This document shows, in pieces, positions 9,924-21,879 of a stretch of 64,000 bases of DNA. The notes beneath the pieces are model-generated. The model had not been told where the DNA came from. It searched no databases and saw only the letters and a list, made by a program, of their open reading frames with translations. Origin of the DNA: Gambelia wislizenii (Eukaryota; Chordata; Lepidosauria; Squamata; Crotaphytidae); the NCBI GenBank assembly GCA_030847615.1, contig JAUMIR010000003.1, forward strand, positions 340,208,256-340,272,255. The letters are read 5' to 3'. Both the position numbers and the translations under genes were made by a program. Each line of letters begins with the position of its first letter. The first letter of the stretch is position 1.

Positions 9924-10930
9924 GCTATCTTTCTGCTGAAAGATTGTGTTTGTAATAGTCCAAATAGTTTGGAGGCAATGGAATTTTTAATCATAAAGCC
10001 TACTCCTGAAAGATGTTTTTCGGTTTTGGGTTTGCCAGACCAGTAAAGTATGTAGCCGGCGCCATGTTCTTTAAGGCTGCCTTCCTCATGGAGGCGAACT
10101 TCACTAAGAGCAGCGATGTCAATGTTAAGTCGTGATAGTTCATGGGCTAATAGGGCAGAACGACGCTCAGGCCGTCCACTATCTTCAGAGTCTCACATGG
10201 TTCTGATGTTCCAGCATGCAAGTGTCAGTTTATTTATACCTTTGGAGGCCAGTGTGTGCCTTTGTTTCTTTGCCTTGGTTTGACTGTATCAGAAGATGCC
10301 CGTTGCCCGCGGCTAGCCAACCAGGTAGTTGGGGATGAGCTTTTGTTAGGCCACCTTTTCTAGGCTCCTCTCCATATGGAGCAAGCAGTGCTCTCCTTAA
10401 AAAAGGCTGCTTGGTTGTTCAGGATGCTGCCGAACAAGACTGTCATCTCCCAGGTCAGCCTTGAGCGACCAATGTCCTGAACCGCCTGCATGCAGGGTTG
10501 GGCCTGCGGCTTCCAGTGCATCTTTACACCTGCCATTTCGTCCCTCGCCTATCGCTACAGGGCTTTTTTGGAACTGGATTTGTTCTTTGAGCCTGTGCAA
10601 CGAATTTTTCTGGTGGAACGCAGCGTGCACAGAACTGGCCTCACCCTTTAAACCAAAGGTTCATCTGCCGTGGCCTTGCAAGCATGGATGTAGCAGTGAG
10701 GTCCTCGCATCGTAGGTTTGATTAGAGTTTCCTTCTCTTAGATGGTTGACCTTACAGGGTTGGACAAGCACCATCTGCCCGGGTTTGGGATTAGAGTTTT
10801 GCCACAAGGCTAGAGAGCCCATCCTGCCCTTTGACGCTCTTTGTCAGACCCTTCGATTTTGACCTGTCTGGCATGGGAGACCCTACCGGTGGCTTTATGC
10901 CACCGCCAGCATAGCTCAGAACGTCATGGC

Positions 10931-12465
10931 TGTTGGTTAGAGCAAACAGCTAACATCCTATTTTGGGAAAGCCAAATTATGACAGAATTTTAACTCTTTA
11001 ATTTAAAATTGGGATCTTGTGTCTTACGAATTGAATTTGTCATCTCAGAGTTATCTTTAATAATCACTGAGTTGTTAAGATTTTCTCACTTTAAAAATGT
11101 CATTACACTTATTTCTTCATTTTTCCTTCTTTGTCTTACATTAAATTTTCTTTCATGTAAGATTAATCAGCATCTATAAGCTATAAGCTTCTGTTAGAAT
11201 TATCTTTTCAGTCTTCAGTTCTTATTTTGATTTGGTGATTGACACTTGGACCTTTGAAATACAGTAACTGAGTTGGTCTAATTTAAGATGTATAAACTGG
11301 TGAGATACTTGAGACTGAGAACTTGGAACATACTCAAAAGTGGGAGGCTAGTACATCTCAAGCCTGTCTGCTATAGAAGATATAAAGTATTGTCAGGATA
11401 ACCTAGGACTATAATGAGAACCACTCACCTTCGCCTGTCCTAGGAATGGCTTTGCTCCTGTAGAGCTGGGTGTACAGAAACCCTGGTTGATGGTTTGTTT
11501 GTTTTTGGTTTTTTGCATGTAAAATCTACATTGATGGACTGTTTGAGCCTGCCAATTCCCATAATATTGAAATACCCAGGTACAGCTTATGAATGGTATC
11601 TGACCCATTTGCTAGCAGATGTGGACTTAACAATAACAGTGACCTAATTTCTTTTGCTGGCTGCAATGACTCATAAAAAGGTTTTCATTGCTTAAGCTTA
11701 CCACATATGGTCTTTCTCTTCACTGTATTTGAACTGTATATTTCTTTCTACTGTAATTTACTATGATATTTTAATTTGTCTAACACTGTAATTTAATGCG
11801 TTGGTTTTTTAGTTCCTTGGATTTTTTAAACAAGCCTGTAACCACTTGATAAATTGATTGATGAACTATTCACCTTTGATACTCCATACACAGCTTTTTT
11901 CTTTCATGAGCTTTCCTATTGTTTTGACAATAGTGCTTCTGCATTTCCCATGATTCAGCTGACTAGACTTTGTTGTGTGGCATTGCCTCCCTATGTGCTG
12001 AGATGAAGAGTTCTGAGAACTATTGTGTTTATACACAGAAGAACATCCATAGACTGTGTATAACCACAACAAATGGGATGCCTTCTTGTAGATTGATGCT
12101 GTACTGGCATCAGATGTAGGCTGAATTGACATATGGTGTCTAATTAATGTAAGACATGGAATTAAATCAAGCAACTCCTTAAATAGTGATATTCAAATTG
12201 CACATGCTCTCTGTTTTCCAGTGCGTAGATCCCATATGTCAGACTAAAAATTCACCCACTTGTGTAACACAGCAAAATCAGTGGAGCTTAACACAGCAAA
12301 ATGGGTGGACAGTTTGGAGTCAAGAAAAATACAGTATGGTGATGAAAAATAATTTCAGTTCACCATGGAGTTGTACACTCAGTGGTCTATCTTTTCACTT
12401 AAATGATCATGATATAGTACATCTTCACAAAAGGTTCTGCAAGGCTTGAAGTAGGATTTTTTTTA
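10931..12465. other. Non-coding stretch, nothing recognised
   Basis: AT-rich sequence with no repeat family or coding signal that I recognise. It is presumably intronic. Confidence 0.5.
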
Positions 12466-12559
12466 ACATGGCCTATTCATGCATGCTAAGGAAGATGGGA
12501 CATGGCCCAAGCAGACTAGGAAAGGGTAAAATAAAGAGTGAAGCTAGTTTGTATGTTAA

Positions 12560-12770
12560 AACAAGTGGGGGCCCTGGGATCTGTATACAGGTACCTTCAT
12601 GCCTGAAAATTGGAATGTGGAGTCCAACAATATCTGGAGGGCCACAGGTTCTCCACCCTTTCTCTAAAATAAGAGTATTAGATGCAAAGCCTGCTCCCAG
12701 AGGCAAAAACTTCCAGAATCCCCAGCCTTGATTCAGGGTGTTGTAGTCCAAAAATTGCATTGCCTAAGCT
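12560..12770. repeat. Short unclassified repeat fragment
   Basis: Contains 'ggagtccaacaatatctgga' and 'gttgtagtcc' motifs that recur at many unrelated repeats here (for example 55019-55110). The family is not identified. Confidence 0.35.
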
Positions 12771-12774
12771 GGTG

Positions 12775-13634
12775 ATGGTGAACCTATGACACGCATGTCA
12801 GCACTGACACGCATAGCCATTTGAGCTGACACGCAGCTGTAGGCCTCCTCCCCACCTGCAACATCACCACCCTCCCTAAAGTGATGATTGGTTGCCAATC
12901 AAGTGGTGGGTGAGGCTACGAAGCCCTGATTGCCAATTTAGGGAGACGGGGTGTGGAGCCTCCCCAGCCCTCGGAAAGGCCAGGTAAGGTGGCAGGTGGG
13001 TGGGAGTCTGCCCAGCCTCTCTCCGGCCTTCCCGAGGGGGCTCCAGGGCTTTGAAACCCCGGAACCGCCTCAGGAAGGCTGGAGAAGGTGGTGGGAGGGA
13101 GTCTGCCAGCCTCCCCCCAGCCTTCCTGAGGGGGCTCCAGAGCTTTAAAATCCCAGAGCTGCTCGGGAAGGCCAAAGAAGGCAATGAAAGGGTGGAAGGG
13201 AGTCTGGCCAGCCTTTCCCCGGGCTTCCCGAAGGGGCTCTGGGGATTGAGAGCCCCATATAGCCTCTTCGGGAAGGTTGGGAGGGGTGGAGGGAGCGTGG
13301 TGTAGAGGCTTTTCAGCCACCCCATCCTCCCAAAGCCGCAACAAGACTTGGAAGGCTCAATAGCGGCTTTGGGAAGGGCGGGGGGGTCTAAAAAGTGCCT
13401 TTCCCGCCAACTCCCCACTCTTCCGGGGCTTGGCTCTCCCCCCCCCCCATGGAGCCAAGCCCCAGGAGAGTGGGGAGTTGAGCGCCTGGCTTGCTCAGCA
13501 AGCACTCCATTTAAACAGCTCCTCTCCCTTGAGTGGGAGGGAGAGAAGCTGATTTAAATGGGGTGTTTGCTGAGCAAACCGCGAATAATCAAAACTGCGA
13601 GAGTGAAAGCTGTGAATGTGGAGGGGCTACTGTA
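12775..13634. mobile_element. GC-rich repeat ending in a TA-flanked DNA-element terminus
   Basis: Starts with a 'gacacgcatgtcagcactgacacgc' type motif and runs through GC-rich sequence. It ends at about 13634 with 'gaatgtggaggggctactgta', the same terminus as the elements at 20156-20385 and 38935-39334. It may be a composite DNA transposon. Open frames here come from high GC, not coding. Confidence 0.45.
13001..13292. repeat. GC-rich tandem repeat, three units of about 97 bp
   Basis: Three diverged units start at about 13001, 13097 and 13199. Each has 'ggagtctg-ccagcc', 'gggggctcc' and 'gggaagg' landmarks in the same order, and each has inverted-repeat character. Confidence 0.65.
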
Positions 13635-13671
13635 TACATTTATGTTATTTAAGCAATTAATACCGCGAAAT

Positions 13672-14484
13672 ATCTCTGGGTAAGCCACTGGAAGAAATTG
13701 CATATCTAATGAAAATACTTAAAGATTTTGAGTTAGTGACAGGATTGAAAGTAAACAAAGAAAAAAACATGATCTTACAAAAAAATCTCTCAGAGATGGA
13801 TAGAAAGTATATACATGAAAAAAACAGGATTCAAGATCACAAATTTGTTTAAATACTTGGGTATTAACTTGATGAATGACAACTCGAAACTTGTTGATAA
13901 TAACTACAAAAAAACATGGTCACAAACTAAGAAAGATTATGGATAACTGGCAACATTTGAACTTGTCACTTTTAGGAAGAATTAGTGCCATTAAAATGAA
14001 TATCTTACCCAGAATGATATTCTTGTTTCAAATGATTCCAATAATTCGCACTCAAAAATTCTTTAAGGACTGGCAATCAGATCTATCGAAATTCATTTGG
14101 TCTGGGAAGAAACTCAGAATTAAAATGAAAGTGCTGCAGGATTCTAAAGAGAGAGGGGGCTTAGGTTTATCCAACCTAAGCTTATATCATGATGCCTCGT
14201 GTTTGACTTGGATACATGAATGAACAACTTTGGAGGATGAGAATCTTCTGTCAATTGAAGGGCATGGCAATCGGTTCGGTTGGCATGTTTATTTATTCTA
14301 TGATAAAGACATAATTAAAAAGGAGTTCCATAATAACTGTATTAGGAGTTCATTAATCAAGTGTTGGAAAAAAGTTAAAGGCAGATTATTCCCACAGATA
14401 CTTATGTGGGCCTCACCACATGAGGCTCTATTTCATAAAGAAGGCATACCATCACTCCAATGGTTAAAGTACAAGGACATACTA
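13672..14484 (+). pseudogene. L1 ORF2 fragment, left of a DNA-element insertion
   Basis: Plus-strand translation gives late RT and post-RT parts of an L1 ORF2 (KILKDFELVTGLKVNKEK, then LSLLGRISAIKMNILPRMIF and SKFIWSGKK). Frames change at about 13850 and a stop occurs at 14221, so it is dead. The same ORF resumes in frame at 16041 once the inserted element is removed. Confidence 0.85.
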
Positions 14485-16039
14485 CCGTATATTCCGGCAT
14501 ATAAGACAACCTTTGAGCTCTGAAAAATAGACTCCAAAATCAGGAGTCGTCTTATACGCTGGATACACTTTGCTTCACCCCGCCTTCCAAACTCCTGCCT
14601 CTTTGCTCCCTTTGCAAATGGAGCGAAGAGGCAGGAGATTGGGCGGGGGGGTGAGGCAAAGTGCTTATGGTTCATTCGTCCCCCTCCTCTGCCTTCTCCC
14701 CCTTTGGGAAGCAACCGAAGACAGAGGAGGGGGGCGAATGTTGCTGAAAAGCCACCCCTTCCAGCCACCCTTCCACCCTCCCTGAAGCTGCGATCGGGCT
14801 CCTGATCACGGCTTCTGGGAGAGGGTGGGTGGCTGGGAATCCCCCTCCCTCCAGCCACCTACCCCCTCCCCAAAGCCACGATCAGGCTCCCAATCGCGGC
14901 TTCAGGGAGGGGGTGGGTGGCTGGGAAACCCCCTCCCTCCAGCCACACTTCCACCCTCCCTGAAGCCCCCTCCCTCCAGCCACCCCTTCCAGCCACCCAC
15001 CCCCTCCCCGAAGCCGCGATCGGGCTCCCCTCCCTCCAGCCACCCCTTCCAGCCACTGTTTATTGATAGTTCTTCAGGAGACCAGTGAACAAAGCATAGG
15101 CACTTACAGCAACAGAAGCCACTTAACAATCATTTCAAGATGTCTGATACTTTAAAACTAAAGAACATACGTAGCAATTATGGTAGAAAACAATACCAAG
15201 ACACACCTAATCAAAAGTAGAGAACAAATGGAATTCCTAGTCAGCCAGCTAAACAGAGCCAAACTCTGAAATGTGAAAAGAAATTAAATCCAAGAAGACT
15301 CCAAGATAATTTTGAAATAGAAACAACCTGCAACATGTGCTGTGTGAATGAAGATCAACTGCTAGAATATGGACAATCAGTGTAATGCAATGGCCATTGC
15401 AAATTCACTTTCTCCTCGGAAGCATTTCTGAGCTTCAAGTTTGATCATGATGCTATAATGAAAAGTCTTGATTTCTGGTGCTTATTCATTTGCACAAGTC
15501 TGCCAGAGACTTGGTACAAAGCATTTGAGTGGGTTTCTTAAACCCAGCCTTTATTCTTTCTTAGGTTTTAAAGCAATGCAGGGACCTAGTGATGGGCTGG
15601 AAGGTTTGTTCTCATTGGAATATGGGAACAGCACCACATAGCATTGCGGGATGGGTGGTTGGGAAGCCCCCGCCCTTCTAGCCACCCTTCCACCCATCCC
15701 CTCCGTCTTCATTCCCTTTGCAAAGGGAACAAAGACAGAGGGAATGGGCAGTGGTCAAGGCAAACTGGGGTCATTCGGCCCCCTCCCCTGTGGCTGGGTG
15801 GCTAGCTGGCTGGGAGAGCCCTGCCAGCTGATCCTGTTCGCTTTCCCAATTCACGAGGAGATCACCGTGAGTTGGGAAACAAAGAGGATCAGCTGGCAAG
15901 GCCCCTCCAGCCAGTCAGCCAGCCAGCCAAATTGGGGGGGGGGTCTTATATGGCAAATATATGCCAAACCCTAGATTTTTAGTTGAAAATTGGGGGGTTG
16001 TCTTATATGTCCAGTCGTCTTATACAACGGAATATACGG
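14485..16039. mobile_element. Non-autonomous TIR DNA element (TA target) inside L1
   Basis: 1555 bp bounded by inverted termini CCGTATATTCCGGCATATAA and its near-complement ending AATATACGG, with TA on both sides (14483-14484 and 16040-16041). The TA duplication points to a Tc1/mariner-type or similar transposase. No transposase is encoded. The interior has GC-rich tandem sequence and AT-rich sequence of unknown origin (15063-15600). A second copy is at 45208-45890. Confidence 0.8.
14750..15056. repeat. GC-rich tandem repeat inside the TIR element
   Basis: Repeated 'ccctccagccacc', 'cgatcgggctcc' and 'gggtgggtggctggga' blocks spaced roughly 60-120 bp apart. Several are arranged as inverted copies. 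Confidence 0.6.
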
Positions 16040-16041
16040 TA

Positions 16042-17475
16042 TCTGTAAAAGGTGACCAGGTTTATTTCAAAACACAAGAGGAATTAAAGGATGAAAATGT
16101 GGAATGTCATTGGTATCTGCATAGACAGCTGAAGGAGAGGTACAAAATGTATTGCAAACTAATAGGAATTACAACTGGCAGGTCAGAGTGGGAGGAGATT
16201 TCTGAAGCAGGATATAAAAAAGTGATTTTGAAATTTTACAACTTGTTGTTAAAATGGGACACTGAAGAAGAAACTGTAAAATCTTATATGATAGTATGGG
16301 CCCAGAATATTGGTCATACCATAGATATGGAAAGTTGGAGAAGATTATGGATATCACAGATGAAAACAACTGTACATGGTACAGTACAGATGGTACATGA
16401 CACCAATAAAAATATCTAAAATGGGGAAAAACAACTCACCCAACTGCTGGAGGTGTGGAAAGCAAGAAGGTTCTTTCTATCACATGTGGTGGAAATGTGG
16501 TAAAGTAAGGAAATATTGGAACAAAATTAATAAGGAAATTGAAAAAATTGTGGGTTTTAAGGTGGGATTAAGACCAGAACTGTACTTGTTAAATATGATA
16601 AACTTACAAAGTAGAGAAAAAAAGAAAAATAGAACCCTTTTAATTTACTTAGTAACAGCAGCTCGATTGGTACTGGCGAAAAGATGGAAATCTAAAGATA
16701 TCCCAATGAAAATAGAGTGGAAAGAAAAGGTAATGGAATTGGCGCAGTTAGATAAACTAACAAATTTAGGAAGAGGGAAAACTATAGAGTGCTATTTAAA
16801 AGTATGGGAACTATATATAGAGTATATGAAACAAAAGGGGGGAGAGAATAGTACAATAGGATTTAGTAGTTAGTAACTGAGGCGATCTGTGTATTTCTTT
16901 ATATACATATGCCTCTAATTGGCTTGGGAATTTGTATATGGTTGGAAGTCTCCTTTTCATGTTGTTGTGAATGCATTATGTATCCATTAGTAATTGTCAT
17001 AGATAATTGATAAATTAATAGTGATATCACAATGGAATAAATGGATTTGGAAGTATATATAGAGAAATGTATAATATACTTTTTTTTCTTTTTCCCTCTT
17101 TGTAAGGGAAAAAATATAAATATAAGGTGTGGAAATTGTAGATAAATAGAAATTTTATTTAAGGGATATAGCGTGAAACAAAAATGAAAGAAATACTAAT
17201 AAATATTTGATATGTTAGGGTAAAGATAAATAAATAATGCAACTTATATTCTGTAGGAGAGGGAATGACATGAATGTAATTAAGGGCATGAAGAGAATAT
17301 GTGGGAAGTCTTTTTAAATTTATGTGTTGTTTAGGTGTTGTAGGTTTTGTATTGTTTTGTATTTTGTCATATGTGTAGGTGTATGTTGGTGTATTTGTCT
17401 ATTTTGTTTATGTTTAATAAAATTTATATTTTATAAAATTAATTTAAAAAATAAAAATAAAATAAAAAATAAAAT
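16042..17475 (+). mobile_element. L1 3' end, right of the DNA-element insertion
   Basis: Continues the L1 ORF2 C-terminus from 14484. Residues around 16440-16500 give the cysteine motif C-x2-C-x8-H-x4-C that ends L1 ORF2. After the stop near 16873 comes an AT-rich 3' UTR and an (AAAAT)-type tail at 17440-17475. Confidence 0.85.
16376..16873 (+). pseudogene. L1 ORF2 C-terminal domain
   Basis: The 165-codon open stretch contains the L1 terminal Cys/His motif and the LVTAARLVLAKRW helix. It overlaps another frame (15961-16419) with the upstream part, so a frameshift at about 16400 breaks the ORF. Confidence 0.75.
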
Positions 17476-18500
17476 GTATTTCCGCTGGTACCTCTCCCCG
17501 CATAAACTGTCAATGATGTACAAAGAAATTAGTGGAACCTGCTGGAAATGTGGTGAAAAGCATGGAATGTTTTTCCATCTATGGTGGGAATGTAAGGTAA
17601 CAGTTAAATATTGGAAGAAAATTAAACAAGTGATGGAAGAAATTCTTCAAATACATATCCCGTGGAAACCTGAAATATTTTTATTGGGGATGATAGGGGA
17701 TATGTTAGAAAAGAAACATGGAAGACCGATGTTTTATATGATTGAATCGGCTAGGATAAATTTTGCCAAAATGTGGAAAGCTAAAGATCCTCCTACTGTA
17801 GACCAATGGCTTGGAAAGTTACACGAAACAATGTATATGGATTATTTGACTATGAAACTCAAAGGGAAAACTACAGAAGCTTACCTAAAAGAATGGGCAA
17901 TTTTATCAATTTTTTTTGTTAACAGATGGGGAAATATTGCAAAATTACAATTAATTTAAGTTAGTTCAACTATTTAAAGTAGAATTAGCAAAGCCAATTG
18001 AAGATATGGTATAAGGTTAAGTGGTTCAACGAAGTATAAAAGGGAACTGTCAAGATCATGTAAATATAGGATGGCTTTGATGTTAAGAGTAATAATCAGG
18101 AAAGTCAGAAGGGAAGCCTTGGTAGAAAGGAAATGTTGAGGCACCGGTCTAAATGTAATTGGGATGACAAAAAGTAAAACTAGGATACTGACAGGAGTGA
18201 CTCATGATAATGGCATGTGGATAGTGCATTGAAAGACATTTAAAATTTAAAGCTGAAATATGAAGAATGAAACAGTTTTGTGAAATAAGTTATATATATA
18301 ATTTATTGAGCAAAGCCAGGAGCCAGGCAATGGCACAAAGTAAAATAGATGGAAGCAGAACTGTGTAATCTCTCCTTTTTTTTCTTATTTTATCTTATGA
18401 TGGATTGAACAATGTAAATTGTGCAAATAACCAGACAAAGATGTTCAGTATATGCTTTGTTTTTTCTTTTCTTAATTTTATTGTATTAAAAAAAAAATAA
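17476..18500 (+). mobile_element. Second L1 3' end, head-to-tail with the first
   Basis: This 5'-truncated L1 runs from mid C-terminal domain (MYFRWYLSPHKLS) through another C-x2-C-x8-H-x4-C motif (about 17541-17590), a stop at 17957-17959, and a 3' UTR to an A-rich tail at 18480-18500. It is in the same orientation as the previous copy and follows its tail directly, so it inserted into, or beside, the tail of the other. Confidence 0.8.
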
Positions 18501-18930
18501 GAAATAAGCACAATCCTAGCATGGCCTTCCTTGCCATAATATTTCTAAGGTCATTGTGACCTCCAACTGACTTTTTGGTTTGCCCCTGACCCCCAAAAAT
18601 GTCCAGTATTTCAAATTATGAGACATTGTGAGGGGAGGTGTAGTGGGGCATGCTAACAATGGCTAATGTAATGTTTCATTATTATGGGTGTATCTGTAAA
18701 CAAAAAATGAATGGAGCAACCTAGAAAATAGGATTAAATAACAATGTCACCATGCTAGGTTGAGGACAAGGAGTGGGGGAGAAAACTGACATATTAGTGC
18801 ACTGACACCTTTGAGCATGTCAAGAGGACAAGGCAGCAAATAGAATTGCAGCAGAGTTTTCATTATCCAGGCAAGGAAAATAAGCACACAGACACAAATG
18901 TGTGTATAAACTACTCTTATATTCTTATAT

Positions 18931-19694
18931 AGAATCATAGAATCATAGAATTGTAGAGTTGGAAGAGACCACGAGGGCCATCCAGTCCAACCCCCTGCCA
19001 CACAGGAAATCTTGATTAAAGCATCCCCGACAGATGGCAATCCAGCCTCTGTTTAAAGACCTCCAAGGAAGGAGACCACACCACGCTCCGAGGGAGTGTG
19101 TTCCACGGCCGAACAGCTCTTACTGTCAAAAAGTTCCTCCTCATGTTGAGGTGGAATCACTGTTCCTGGAGCTTGCATCCGTTGCTCCATGTTCTAGTCT
19201 CTGAAGCAGCAGAAAACAAGCCTGCTCCATCCTCAGCGTGACACCCCTTCAAATACTTAAACAGGGCTATCATATCACCTCTTAACCGTCTGTTTTCCAG
19301 GCTAAACATACCCAGCTCCCTAAGTCTCTCCTCATAAGCCATCGTTTCCAGACCTTTCACCATTTTAGTTGCCCTTCTCTGGACATGCTCCAATTTGTCC
19401 ATATCCTTTTTGAATTGTGGTGCCCAGAACTGGACACAGTATTCTAGGTGAGGTCTGACCAAGGCAGAATAGAGCGGCACTATTACTTCCCTTGATCTAG
19501 ACACTATACTTCTATTGATACAGCCCAAAATCGCATTGGCCTTTTTAGCTGTCGCATCACACTGTTGACTCATGTTCAACTTGTGGTCTACTAGGACTCC
19601 TAGATCCCTTTCGCATGTAGTCTCGTTCAGCCAGGTCTCTCCCATCCTATATCTATGCATTTCATTTTTCCGCCCTAAGTGCAGTACTTTACAT
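18931..19694 (-). mobile_element. CR1 LINE 3' fragment
   Basis: Begins with repeated 'tagaatca' tail units and encodes on the minus strand the same C-terminal RT segment as 487-879 (open for 167 codons, 19157-19660). It is close in sequence to the copy at 136-918, so both come from one subfamily. It is 5' truncated at about 19694. Confidence 0.85.
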
Positions 19695-20153
19695 AGTATA
19701 AGAATACTTTTTTTATAGTAATTCAGACACTCTTCTCTGATAATTACATTACACAGAATTCAGCAAAATACAGTCCTGTCACTACAAAGCCCAGACAGAA
19801 TTGCTCATAGTATCATAGCATAGCACAACAATATACAGCATTCAGAGATATTTGGTTCACACACAGATACTCACTCTCTCCCACAGAGATAAGCTTTCTC
19901 TCCAAGGCTAGCTTCCCAGGCTTTTAATCTTGATACTCAGGCCAGCTGCATTTAGCCTCTCACTACTGGCCCCTGCAGGTTGTTACATGTTACACTTTTG
20001 CTCTTTACAGTATAAATTTATCAGACAGCATGTCCCATTATCTTGACTTAGCAGTAACAACATCTGGAGATCAAAACAGCAGCAAAGAAATTGAATGCAG
20101 ATATTCAATGGGGGTGAGGGAGAGTTCACCTGCAGCAAGCAGAATCTTCTATA
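19695..20153. other. Non-coding stretch, nothing recognised
   Basis: No repeat family or coding signal recognised. Confidence 0.4.
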
Positions 20154-20155
20154 TA

Positions 20156-20385
20156 CAGTTGCCCCTCCACATTCACGGATTTGGCATTCACGGTTTTAAG
20201 TATTCATGGCTTGAAAATATTCTTTAAAAAATAATAACCCAGAAAGTAAACCTTGATTTTGCCATCTTATATAAGGGACACCATTTTGCTATGCCATTGC
20301 ATATAATGGGACTTGAGTATTCATGGATTTTGGTATTCACGGGGGGTCCTGGAACGAAACCCCAGCGAATGTGAAGGGACAACTG
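20156..20385. mobile_element. TA-flanked MITE (Tigger/pogo-like termini)
   Basis: 230 bp with inverted termini CAGTTGCCCCTCCACATTC and GAATGTGAAGGGACAACTG, flanked by TA at 20154-20155 and 20386-20387. No coding. The CAGT-rich ends and TA target resemble pogo/Tigger MITEs. Confidence 0.8.
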
Positions 20386-20569
20386 TACAGTATATAATTC
20401 TCTTGGGTATGTTGCCTTTCCCAGTGTGCTGATTGGCTGCTCAGGAAACACACCCAACCCACACCCAACCAATCACCACCCACATGCAAATTCCCTCTCT
20501 ACCTTACAATGCACTCCTTTCACTCAGTCTGTGGTCCAGGTTGGGACCTAGATAGTCAACTGACGATGG

Positions 20570-20700
20570 TGATGGGCTGCCTGCAATGGAACCCAGGCAT
20601 TAAACTGGTGGCAGCAGCAGCAACCACAGGATGCTGCCGCCGCTGCTGCAATGGAACCCAGGCAGTCAACCGGTGGCAACAGCAGCAGGGCAACAGAGCA
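20570..20700. repeat. Imperfect CAG/CTG-rich duplication
   Basis: Two copies of 'aatggaacccaggca' with flanking 'gcagcagcag' runs suggest a local tandem duplication expanded by triplet slippage. Confidence 0.45.
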
Positions 20701-21280
20701 AGTCATCCTCAGCAATTCCTGGAAAAGTGTGGAATGCTGAGAAGGGGGAGGATGAATTTAAACTCACTGGCCTATCTTACAGGGTTGTCATAAGGTCTAC
20801 CGGGCATTTGGGGGGGAGTTGGTGATATGCCGGGTCCAGCTAGTGCTATATTTAATCCAGCTGCTGCAAAGGGAATGACAATATTAGCAGTAACTTAATG
20901 CATCACTCAGGTGTTACATTAGGTTGCTTTTTTGTATTTATCTGAGTTATTACAACAGTAATGCAACTTGTGAGCAGGGGAATCACAAATCCGATTAGGT
21001 AAAAATGATAGTTCTATTTATGGCTAGTCTGACCATGGCTGTTAGGAGATGTAGGCTAAAAACCTCTGGAGGGTCATGATTTCCCACATCAATTTATGGA
21101 TTAAAATCTGGAAAGTGATGTTTAAGGCATATCTGTGCACCTACATATCTCAGGCCTACCCTTCTCAGGACTTAATAAATATAACCAATTGGTATTAAAT
21201 GTTATGAGGGCTTGTTATTTTATTTATTAATTCCAGAGCTAGTGTTTCTCTTGTTCAGAAACTATATGAGCATCAGAAGA
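20700..21280. other. Non-coding stretch, nothing recognised
   Basis: No family or frame recognised. Confidence 0.4.
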
Positions 21281-21282
21281 TG

Positions 21283-21325
21283 TGTGTGTGTGTGTGTGTG
21301 CGCGTGTGTGCGCATGTGCGTACGC
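21283..21325. repeat. (TG)n microsatellite with CG-containing variants
   Basis: Run of TG dinucleotides followed by cgcgtgtgtgcgcatgtgcg; its complement is the tail end of the adjacent 5S SINE. Confidence 0.8.
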
Positions 21326-21560
21326 ACACCTTCAAGTCGCCTGTTAACATATGGTAACCCCATGAATTTCATAGGATTTTCTTAGGCAAAGAATTCTCAG
21401 AGGTGGTTTTGTCCATTCCTTCTGCTGAAATGTAGCCCACAGCACCTGGCATTCATTGACAGTCACCCACCCAAGTATTAACCAGAGCTGATCCTGCTTA
21501 ACTTCCAAGATCAAACAGGATCTGGTGCCTTTAGGGTATTTAGGCCATGCCATCACAAGA
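21326..21560 (-). repeat. 5S-rRNA-derived SINE
   Basis: The minus strand from about 21552 reads as a diverged 5S rRNA head: 'gatcttggaagttaagcagg', then 'tggttaatacttgggtgggtgac' and 'ccaggtgctgtgggc', matching the internal promoter box A/IE/box C region of 5S genes. It is followed by a non-5S body and the microsatellite tail. SINEs of this type (SINE3 class) are transcribed from the 5S promoter. This copy is diverged and probably inactive. Confidence 0.75.
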
Positions 21561-21649
21561 TGACTGACATTAAAAATGACTATGGTTAAAATGCCAGGAA
21601 GACCACAGTAAGGGCAAGATTCAGTGAATGAAACCTATTCTCAGATATC

Positions 21650-21872
21650 AAGCATGGTGCAGTGGTTTGAGTGTTGGATTAAGACTCTGTGAGATCAGGG
21701 TTCAAATCCCTGCTCAGCCACGGAAACCCACTGGGTGACCTTGGGCAAATCACAGGCTCTGAGTCTTTGCGGAAGGTAATGACAAACCTTCTCTGAATAA
21801 ATCTTGCCAATAAAATATATATGCTAGGCTTGCCATTAAGTTGGAGTTGACTGAAAGGCACATAAAAGCAAC
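21650..21872 (+). repeat. tRNA-derived SINE, MIR-like
   Basis: Head has box A-like 'tggtgcagtggtttgagtg' and box B 'ggttcaaatcc'. The body reads 'cccactgggtgaccttgggcaa' and 'aatcttgcca'. It ends with 'aggcacataaaagcaac'. The same family recurs at least eight more times in this window. Confidence 0.8.
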
Positions 21873-21879
21873 ACACCTC

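Larger units (their letters stand above)
7321..10930 (-). mobile_element. Decayed RTE-like non-LTR retrotransposon
   Basis: This minus-strand LINE of about 3.6 kb holds the end of an AP-endonuclease domain (9651-9923; DYVLVRQRD and DHHVIRCKL segments), an RT domain (8432-9622), and a C-terminal tail (7360-8320) with the FTDDD box near 8310. Stops and frame changes (for example around 8330-8435 and 9625-9650) show it is dead. The clade is not certain: the protein resembles the RTE/Proto2 group often annotated next to 'craniofacial development protein 2-like' endonucleases. Both ends recur in the short copy at 50411-50642. Confidence 0.8.

Noticed and set aside
12876..13505. 209-codon frame on the minus strand with overlapping long frames on both strands
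   Set aside because: Pro/Gly/Arg-rich composition from a GC-rich 97-bp tandem repeat; no family resemblance and frames open in several phases.
14433..15130. Several 65-141 codon frames on both strands
   Set aside because: Low-complexity GC-rich tandem sequence within a DNA element.
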